In this document: positions 56,916 through 64,000 of the stretch, piece after piece | Numbering within the stretch: position 1 is the first letter of the stretch | How the letters are laid out: the number at the start of each line of letters is the position of its first letter | DNA from: Bolinopsis microptera | Lineage: Eukaryota; Ctenophora; Tentaculata; Lobata; Bolinopsidae | NCBI RefSeq assembly: GCF_026151205.1 | Contig: NC_087079.1 | Coordinates: 13,826,445 to 13,890,444 of the forward strand | Direction of reading: 5' to 3' | DNA: 64,000 nt | Notes under the pieces: generated by a model | The model's input: the letters and a program-made list of their open reading frames with translations, nothing else | Databases searched by the model: none | What the model was told of the DNA's origin: nothing | Program-made: the position numbers and the translations under genes

Positions 56916-58771
56916 TCAATTTGTATCTGGAGCATAAGACAGATTATTCTCATCTGATTCCGCTAACTCAACAGGGGATTTACAATTAAACTTGGCAGCC
57001 TCTTTCTTTAAAATCTCCTTGATAGCATTGTAACAAGCTATCTTCCTGACTTCTTTTTTGCTTTTCTGTCCCTCCGAATGACTGTAAGTGCCCCAGGGAG
57101 TTGTAATTGTAATAACATGTGACCCCCCAATATACTGACTATACTGTTCAGGGTGAGGTTTATTTGCAGTTACACACAGTTCAAGAAGAGCTGCAGAAGC
57201 GTTCTTCCCATTGATTGGTTTAATCATCCAGTCAGCACCAGTAAGAAGTTGGGCATGTCTGGAGACAGTGGGGGTGCTGGTGTTAGCGGGTTTCACCACG
57301 TCGTAACTTCTGCCTGAAGTTTCTGTGGGATTTGCTACATCTAACACAGGTGGACTGATGTAAGGCTCAATTATGAAATCTGGTGGTTCAAGAACATTTG
57401 TTAGTTGACCTCCGCTGTAGAAATGTTTGTACAACATTTTATTACCAGCAGCGGTTTTGTTGGACGGGATAAATATGCAACGTAGAAAGCAAGATTCTTC
57501 TGCTTCTGCAGGCGGTTCCACACCCTTGTGCTCTGATTCAATCCTCAGGATTTCTTTTATAGCCTGATAAGCACATTCTGATTTGGCCTGTTTTTTACTT
57601 TTGGTCGCTTTAAACGGAGTGAAACACCCCCAATTTGTGGCCACATTCCATTTGAAAATACCATTGTCCTCTGAAACAAGTTTGAAAACTGGAGTTGGAA
57701 GCCCAAGAGCCTGATGCATTTCACTAAGACCACATACTGGGTTCTTCGTATTAACTATTTTGCAGATCCAATTGGGCCCTTCATTTTTGGCAAGACCCTC
57801 TGGTTTCTTCTTCACAAACTCCCGTTCATTCATTAGACCTTTCCTATCAATCTTAACTGTTATTTCAATTGGGGCGAGACTGCCAGCTCCAGTCGTTCCG
57901 AGTGGTTTACCTTCTCTCCAACCAAATTTCCTCATGATAAATTTCCCATAATTTTCTCTCAATGGTTTCAAGTTCATGAACATATCGGGTCTAGCAAAAG
58001 TTCTGATATCATCTGAATCAAGCTCTTCCCTGGACATTGGCTCAATCAAGCTTGCCCTGTGAACAATCCAGGGCCATCGTACCCCGTTTTACGTCTAGCA
58101 TTATCAGCTTCACTCAGTAGAGCCGAATTTCTGTCATCTTGATACATGTGGTACTCCATCATTGCAGCAGTTAGCTGAGATTGCGCCTGGGGGTCTCGTG
58201 GATTAGCTTCAATTTTAGCTTTAGCCATAGCCATTCTAGCCATAACTTCAGGAGGAATGGGTACTCTCTTAGGAACAAATCCTTCAGTTTCTTTCTTGTG
58301 ATGAGTACCACAAGAAACTGGGAAAGCTACTTTTGGCGAAACATGTTCTTGTTTTTTAAGTTCTTTTCTGGTAGTTTGCGTCTTTTCCCAGGATGTTGCA
58401 GATTTAAATTACACTGCATTCCTTCAATTGTTGGCGGTAAAGGAGCTGATGGGCTGAGGAGGCCCGGGAGGGTATTGATACCCATTAACATTTGTATTAG
58501 TAGCAGGGAAGTTATATCCATAACTTTGACTGTAATTATAGTATCCCGGATTCTGATTATAATTCTGATTGTAACCAGGCTGTCCTTGGAAACCTGTGCT
58601 GGGATGTTGAACATACTGACTAGATTGATAATCGTATTGAGCAGCTGAATTGTAAGACCCATTGTAACCATTATAGCTGGCATCATATTGAGTGTTGTAG
58701 TTACAGTTTGTAGCTTGAGGATAGCCTTGTTGGTGGTAGTTTGCCATCTGGACCACTACACCTCCAGGTAC
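56916..58771 (-). CDS. SON-like G-patch and double-stranded-RNA-binding protein (broken frame)
   Basis: One gene read in three frames. An exon acceptor (GTATTACAG) is at 58772 and the likely ATG at 58747. The N-terminal 110 residues are Tyr/Gln/Asn/Gly-rich. The frame then moves at about 58440-58480 (one extra base), again in the A6 run near 58355 (one base missing) and near 58050 (one base missing). With these, the protein is about 610 residues. A basic segment HPGKRRKLPEKN and a helical segment IPPEVMARMAMAKAKIEANP are followed by a G-patch (IMRKFGWREGKPLG). Two dsRBDs come next (FTPFKATKSKKQAKSECAYQ and HSEGQKSKKEVRKIACYN). G-patch plus dsRBD order recalls SON, a nuclear-speckle splicing cofactor, although SON has one dsRBD. 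I am sure of the domains, less of the name. Confidence 0.7.
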
Positions 58772-59074
58772 CTGTAATACAAAGTTGATCATGCATTTTT
58801 CAAATTAGTGAAAGTCACCTCGAGGAATTTATTGCACAATAGGTATCATATTGGAAAAAATGTTTCAATATGCCTGCAGATAGCATTAAATTTGGTGCAA
58901 AAAAATTATAACAAATTCAGACTGACAGAGTATTGATCTAGTAAGTAGTATGTTATGCTAGGGAAAAAAAGAAGTTAAAATGTCTTCGATTGTAAGAAAT
59001 GTTATCTTGGCTGTACCAAATTTATAACTATAGGGTAATAAATAACACACAATCAAAAAATCATTTACAGAACT
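58772..59074. other. 303-bp gap between the SON-like and OXA1L-like genes
   Basis: Short intergenic sequence on a run of minus-strand genes. An AATAAA on the minus strand near 58823 could end the OXA1L transcript. The only feature next to the SON-like start is the acceptor-like TTTGTATTACAG. Confidence 0.45.
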
Positions 59075-60361
59075 CTAAAAAGCTTTCTTAATATTAAGAT
59101 GAGGAGCAAGATCATTCTCAGCAGAATCTGGCCCAGTTCTTTTCCTTTTAACAAAACCTATATTAACAGTTGGTAACTCCACACCTACTTTCTTGTCTGC
59201 TCCATTATCTGGTTCACTCTCCTCAACAATTGATACACTATCACTGTTAAGAAGTTTTAATTTTCCATCTTCCTCTTCAATCAAATGTTGGCTTTCGGGC
59301 GCTTGCAACACTGCCTGTTGTCGTTTTTGTTCTAACAACAAAGTTTGTCTATCTAATGTTCTGGTTAACTCATAAAACAGTGATGCCGGAGGAATGAGCC
59401 TGTTCAGTGTCTCCTCGGCAGACAGCAGCCCAAATTCTGAGTACACCCTAGGATGTTGCAACACAACAGTATTCATGAAACAAGCAATCAAATTAGCGGA
59501 CATCATGTACAACAAAATATCTGATGGCAGGGAGGACAGTAAGCTAAAACCGACTGCAAGCAATGGGGATAGAGGTAAGATGTGGTTTAGTTTTAATTCA
59601 GGTAGGGGAAACAGCCAATGCATCGGATGTAGATATAGATTAAGGATTCCAGTTGCTACACACAAAGCAGGGAGGATCAAGTATGGATCATAAAGAGTGA
59701 GATCTGAACACCAAGGTAATCCACCAGTGGTTAGAGGAACATATTGTATCCTATTTAACCAGTGGAGTCCACAAAGAACGCTCACATGCATTCCTGCAAT
59801 CCAGTACATTGGGATGTATGTTAAATGGCCATACATGTTCCCTGTGAACCTATTAGTTTCATCAATACACAGCCCCTCCCGGTAGATAGTGAATCTTCGT
59901 TCCATGTTTGCCATCTTTAAAGCGTGAGCTTCACCTTTTGTTACCAGATTGTTGAAATATGTCAGAACAAAATGTGTGAGTTGTCTGGGACTTGTAACAA
60001 AGAAACGCTGTATCCTCCGTAAATTGTAGATATTGAAACCGATAAGAGGTAGCTTCAGGATAACACCACCTGCAATGATAGTGCTCCACCATGGCATTCC
60101 AGAGGACATTTGAAGATTGTCTAACAAAGTGGCTGCAATGTCTGAGGGCCAATAATGAAAAGGCCACATAAAAGTCAAATCAGGCAACTTTTCACATCCT
60201 TTTATCAAAACCTCTCCTGAACCAACTGACTGATGAATATTTCTTGTGAGCACGCAGGGTTTCTGAAACTTGTGATTAAGATTGGAGGTTTTAGAGGGTA
60301 AGTGTAGAGAACATGATATGATAGTTGGATATCCCCTCCGTAAAGCCAAAGCAGCTTGCAT
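59075..60361 (-). CDS. OXA1L-like mitochondrial inner-membrane insertase, copy A
   Basis: A single-exon 428-residue frame. The N-terminus is basic and hydroxylated (MQAALALRRGYPTIISCSLH), consistent with mitochondrial import. The YidC/Oxa1 domain is recognisable from WPSDIAATLLDNLQMSSGMP, the first membrane segment WWSTIIAGGVILKLPLIGF, a matrix loop, the paired segments around PMYWIAGMHVSVLCGL, and the family motif TTGGLPWCSDLTLYDPYLIL. The C-terminal tail is charged, as in OXA1 proteins that bind mitochondrial ribosomes. It inserts mitochondrially made and some imported proteins into the inner membrane. Its neighbour at 60663-61883 is a paralogue in the same orientation. Confidence 0.85.
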   Translation of the reverse strand: MQAALALRRGYPTIISCSLHLPSKTSNLNHKFQKPCVLTRNIHQSVGSGEVLIKGCEKLPDLTFMWPFHYWPSDIAATLLDNLQMSSGMPWWSTIIAGGVILKLPLIGFNIYNLRRIQRFFVTSPRQLTHFVLTYFNNLVTKGEAHALKMANMERRFTIYREGLCIDETNRFTGNMYGHLTYIPMYWIAGMHVSVLCGLHWLNRIQYVPLTTGGLPWCSDLTLYDPYLILPALCVATGILNLYLHPMHWLFPLPELKLNHILPLSPLLAVGFSLLSSLPSDILLYMMSANLIACFMNTVVLQHPRVYSEFGLLSAEETLNRLIPPASLFYELTRTLDRQTLLLEQKRQQAVLQAPESQHLIEEEDGKLKLLNSDSVSIVEESEPDNGADKKVGVELPTVNIGFVKRKRTGPDSAENDLAPHLNIKKAF

Positions 60362-60662
60362 CTTTTCAAACTCTCATGTCACCTGCTATAATGTACAGTT
60401 ACATAATATAAATTATATTAAAATCTGGTCTCGTGACTCAGAAAAAAAAGTTGTTCTAATAATTTTGTGGTTCATCTACAATTTAATTTATGGCAATGAA
60501 CCGAATGAACACATACATATTTTGGTCAGAAAGTTCTATAGATGTAAAAATAAATTAAGAAATAACTGATAATAAATTATAAGCAATTTATGTAACAAAT
60601 TGGGAATAATCTTGTAACTGTTAAGTTGTAAGAGGTAGAATAACCACTGCATGCTTCCAACA
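60362..60662. other. 301-bp gap between the two OXA1L-like genes
   Basis: AT-rich spacer. An acceptor-like ACATTATAG on the minus strand lies about 25 bases before the ATG of copy A. No promoter motif is evident. Confidence 0.45.
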
Positions 60663-61883
60663 TCACAATAAACGATTCTCATTAGCCTTTTCCAATTCTT
60701 CATTTTGATTGGAATTCATTGAGTTCATTTCCTTTATTAACTTGAGTTCTTCTTTCTTTATAGCCAACAGCTCTGTTCTAGTTGCCTCTATTTGATTCCC
60801 GATTAAAACTAATGAAGGAGAATGTTTTAAGAGAGGTTCAAACACTTGTATTTTACTCTCCAGTCCATGATATTCTCTGATAACAGGTTTGCGGAGAAGA
60901 AGTTGAATAATCAAACCAACAAAATTTGCTGAAATCCAGTATACGAGGACAGCTGAAGAAAACCAAAGTTGGGACATAGCTAAAATAACGAGTGGAGGAG
61001 CAAATTGAAGCCCATAAATCGGTTTTGGCAGAAGTAGTCCAAAAGGGTGAAACCTAGTATTGGCAATTATTAAGATAGAGTTTAACACTGGTAAGATGCA
61101 ATATGGATCAGGTTCTGCGAGGTTGGGAAACCAGAATATTCCACCTGTCATAAGAGGCTCATATGTTAAGTTTGTTAAATACGATAATCCTAGAACTGCT
61201 ACTAATGGAGTGAGTATAGTTGCATAAATTGGAACTAAATTAGGGTACAGAGCTAAGTTAAGTTCTGTACAGGTTGCAGCTCTTGCCATGTAAGCCAGCT
61301 TTATCCCCTCCTCAGAGCCGCTTTTGATGACATTCTCAAAATATGTCTTTAAAAAATGTGCAATCTGAATAGGTGATGCTTTCACATGCTCTTGAAATTC
61401 TTTCCTCCACCAAATGTGGAATGGATACATGCTCAGCTTTGTTAAAGCAGCAATCACACCAATTGAAGCCAACCAAGATATGCCTGTCATTGCTTGAAAG
61501 TTATCAAATGTATGAGCGATGACAGTCGTAGGCCAAGCATTGAACATTGACAACTCAGGGAGAGTCGTAACAACATTTACAAGCAGGTCAGGCACATCAT
61601 CAACCATGAACTCCTCCATTTCTGGAAATGTACCAAAATTATCAAGGCCCCCTTCTTTGCTGAAACCTGATCCAAATTTGTTCAGCACTCCTCTTTCAAT
61701 AAGTTTTTCATTCATCACAATAGTCCTCACAGAGATTACATTAGGAATCATGATGTTCACCGCAGCGGCTGGAGCTATCATTCTGAGCTTAGATGAAGGA
61801 TGGCGAGGACATATTGATAGATGATACTGCTTAGTGTTGATGGGAGGTTTCTTGCTGTAAAAATTTCGACATAAAGTAGCCAT
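60663..61883 (-). CDS. OXA1L-like mitochondrial inner-membrane insertase, copy B
   Basis: A single-exon 406-residue frame with a basic N-terminus (MATLCRNFYSKKPPINTKQY). The insertase domain shows AWPTTVIAHTFDNFQAMTGI, a membrane segment SWLASIGVIAALTKLSMYPF, LVPIYATILTPLVAVLGL and the family motif MTGGIFWFPNLAEPDPYCIL. Order and spacing match copy A, but overall identity is low by eye, so the duplication is old. A strong acceptor (ATTTCTTTCAG) lies seven bases before the ATG. The C-terminal tail is a charged helix (KKEELKLIKEMNSMN). Confidence 0.85.
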   Translation of the reverse strand: MATLCRNFYSKKPPINTKQYHLSICPRHPSSKLRMIAPAAAVNIMIPNVISVRTIVMNEKLIERGVLNKFGSGFSKEGGLDNFGTFPEMEEFMVDDVPDLLVNVVTTLPELSMFNAWPTTVIAHTFDNFQAMTGISWLASIGVIAALTKLSMYPFHIWWRKEFQEHVKASPIQIAHFLKTYFENVIKSGSEEGIKLAYMARAATCTELNLALYPNLVPIYATILTPLVAVLGLSYLTNLTYEPLMTGGIFWFPNLAEPDPYCILPVLNSILIIANTRFHPFGLLLPKPIYGLQFAPPLVILAMSQLWFSSAVLVYWISANFVGLIIQLLLRKPVIREYHGLESKIQVFEPLLKHSPSLVLIGNQIEATRTELLAIKKEELKLIKEMNSMNSNQNEELEKANENRLL

Positions 61884-63634
61884 TGGCCTGAAAGAAATGA
61901 TCTAATTAATTATATTGTGGGAAAAATAAGAAATATAAAACAGGTTTTCATATCATAACAAGCGAACTGGTCTTATTCAAACGTGGAACAAGGCATTATA
62001 AACTAACGATTTATAAAATTTAAACATTTAGAATACATTAGTCAGTTAATGAAATATTTTTAGAATAACTTTAATTACTTTTGCTTTGGAATTTTATTTT
62101 ATTTTTGAATTCATTGGTTAAGGCTCAGCGCCGTTATAATGATAAGTGGCTAGCACCGCGCTGATAGACGTTTGACTTAATACTTGGACTCCAAGCAATT
62201 ATAAATTGCACTAGTTATACTTCACGACAATCGCTTGTAGAACACAGGAGGTGACCGGGACATGATTTCAGGCCTGACCGGGACCGGGATACAAAATGTG
62301 ACTTGACCGGGACCGGGACCGGGGCCGGGACTGAGAATATCAACATCACATAAAAACTTTCAATACTTGGGGGCAAAATGTTGGAATAATGGATAACTAA
62401 GTATCTTCTAATTCTTTTAAAGAGGGTTCGCACAGTGGTAGTTTTATAAACCACTTTTAATTTATTGACCTATTATACCTAGTGGTAGTTTTATAGACCA
62501 CATTTAATTTATTTACTTATTATACTTAGTATTTATTTTTGGTGACTGTATCACCCAGTTTTAACATTTGATAATTGTACAGTTTATTGACGACACATTG
62601 ACTGAATGTTCTTTTATATTCTAATTTATATTCTAGATATTTTATTTATTTTTCAACAGACGACAACTTCCTGTTTTTTCTTCTATATTAGTTACTCATA
62701 TCTCTTTTACAGACTTTTTTACAAGGACATTGACAGATGATACTCACATTAGGCATTCATTATTGCATCTAAATTATTTCACTTGCATTAGGTTTAGAAA
62801 TTTATTCTCTGGTTAACAGATTTCAAATGTGTTTAATTAATTTGTAGTATGACAGTAAGGTATATAAGAAGTTATTTAATTTTGCTTGGGCTATTATATT
62901 GACTATTGAGGTTTAATTTTGATATGGAATTTGAATTCTATATAAATTTACACTATGTGGTTGGGGCATTTTGCATAGTAAATATGGTTACTACTCCTAT
63001 ATATATCATATTATTTGATTGGTATTCGATTTCTGATTATTTCTCCCTGAATATGATTATTATATCTCAATTTGGCTTTAGGTAGGGTGCCCCGCTAAAA
63101 GAACTGGATTCTTCCAGGAAGCATCCCGTGCACAGACCTTGGTCTACATATATATTAAATTATTAACCATTCATTCTGTATGTGCACGAAAATTTATTTC
63201 AATCAATTTACCGGGACCGGGATGAAAAATGTGACTTGACCGGGACCGGGACCGGGACTGGGATAGCTCAAAATTGCCAATCCCGGTACCGGGATTCCCA
63301 GTACCAGGAATTCCGGTCGATTACAGGTTAATTCATGATCATAATTTATTACTCAAACTTGTTTAGCAATTTTAAACATTGTTGTATTTGGCTCAGAGGA
63401 TGTTTAAAGATGAAATTCACAATGAATGAAAGGAAAAACTTAAAATCAGAGTGAATGAAATTATGTAAAAGATCCCGGTCAAAATCCCGGCAAATTTGAG
63501 TGATTGACCGGGACCAGGACCGGGACCAAGAATCCTGAATTAACCGGGACCGGGATCATAAATAAATAAATCAGCATTTGACCGGGACCGGGACCGGGAT
63601 AGCTCAAAATTGCCAATCCCGGTCACCTCCTGGT
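61884..63634. other. Repeat-rich sequence with CCGGGA hexamer blocks
   Basis: Blocks of GACCGGGACCGGGA occur near 62260-62325, 63207-63262, 63500-63555 and 63580-63600. The phrase TAGCTCAAAATTGCCAATCCCGGT is repeated around 63262 and 63598. A direct repeat of GTGGTAGTTTTATA-GACCAC (62434 and 62482) lies between. A related CGACCGGGACCAGG occurs at 51255. No gene is supported. Confidence 0.5.
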
Positions 63635-63830
63635 AGAACAGGGGTTCCAGAAAACCCACCTCCCGATACACGATACTCCTGAAACTTGAAACATTTTTTG
63701 CAGTCGATTTGATCAACGTCTCAGACACCCTGCAAATTTTCATAACTCTTCACTCAATCTTAACGATGGTTGTTAAGGCACCTGCATATGGCGAATTTGG
63801 GTTTTTTACCGAATTTCGTATAATATATGG
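63635..63830. repeat. Dispersed repeat shared with 7815-8000 (opposite orientation)
   Basis: Blocks such as AGAACAGGGGTTCCAGAAAA, TTTTTTGCAGTCGATTTGATC and TTTTTTACCGAATTTCGTATA are the reverse complement of blocks in the same order near 7.8-8.0 kb. Here it abuts a reverse transcriptase fragment. Confidence 0.7.
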
Positions 63831-64000
63831 TATGAGCTAGGCCTGTTCCAGGGAGACCCACTGTCCGTGATCCTGTTCCTTATAGTATTCAACATCCTAC
63901 TGGAACTTCTAGCTGTACTGTGCAGTCAACTTGGGTATGAGCCAAGCTTCAGTGATAGCAAGACCTCGAAGAAAGCATTTGCTGATGACCTAACCCTGTT
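63825..64000 (+). CDS. Non-LTR retrotransposon reverse transcriptase fragment, cut by the window edge
   Basis: An open frame reads LGLFQGDPLSVILFLIVFNI (the motif GxxQGDPLS followed by LF) and, 30 residues on, KKAFADDLTL (the catalytic FADD box). It begins abruptly at the edge of the dispersed repeat, so the element is 5'-truncated or fused. It continues past the window. The subfamily cannot be named from 58 codons. Confidence 0.8.
   Translation, partial: MWYELGLFQGDPLSVILFLIVFNILLELLAVLCSQLGYEPSFSDSKTSKKAFADDLTL

Overview
The window looks like nuclear DNA of an AT-rich invertebrate animal. It has spliced protein genes with GT-AG introns, metazoan families (twinfilin, DCP1, DDX59, OXA1L, hnRNP K, a rhodopsin-type GPCR with LDL-receptor class A modules) and a dense load of transposons. 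A cnidarian, perhaps a hydrozoan, would fit the LDLa-GPCR, the Naiad element and the possible trans-splicing signals, but the species cannot be fixed from the sequence. No rRNA, convincing tRNA, CRISPR array or bacterial operon was seen.

Layout. 0.7-5.8 kb (+): a four-exon LDLa GPCR gene with a signal-peptide exon, a TATA box and a C-terminal tail that is an in-frame (GCATCA)35 microsatellite. 6-19 kb: a mobile-element zone. It holds an almost complete Penelope-like element with an N-terminal GIY-YIG nuclease (Naiad type, 9.06-12.72 kb) bounded by a perfect 98-bp inverted repeat, a TTAA-flanked foldback element (13.0-14.0 kb), seven copies of a tiny TTAC...GTAA element with 8-9 bp target duplications, and GC-rich hairpins with GAA loops. 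17.8-33.4 kb (+): a twinfilin gene whose nine common exons are preceded by what look like five alternative first coding exons spread over 10 kb, all ending in the same phase. Two of them lie in a tandem duplication of about 1.6 kb. 36.3-38.0 kb (+): a single-exon four-pass membrane protein.

38.9-62 kb holds six minus-strand genes in a row: an hnRNP K-like KH protein (3 exons), DDX59 (single exon, one apparent frameshift), DCP1 (11 exons, fully resolved), a G-patch/dsRBD protein resembling SON (three apparent frameshifts), and two tandem OXA1L-like mitochondrial insertases. The last four are closely spaced (about 300, 300 and 520 bp), and the starts of all five genes downstream of hnRNP K have a splice-acceptor-like AG just upstream, which could mean spliced-leader trans-splicing or an operon. 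43.5-51.7 kb is a gene-poor stretch with repeats and foldbacks. 62-64 kb holds CCGGGA-type repeats, a dispersed repeat shared with 7.8 kb, and the edge of a non-LTR reverse transcriptase.

By function the resident genes are housekeeping (mRNA decapping, RNA splicing and binding, actin regulation, mitochondrial membrane insertion). The most unusual observations are the twinfilin alternative-first-exon array, the Naiad element with inverted ends, the short TTAC element family, the tandem OXA1L pair and the possible trans-spliced gene cluster.
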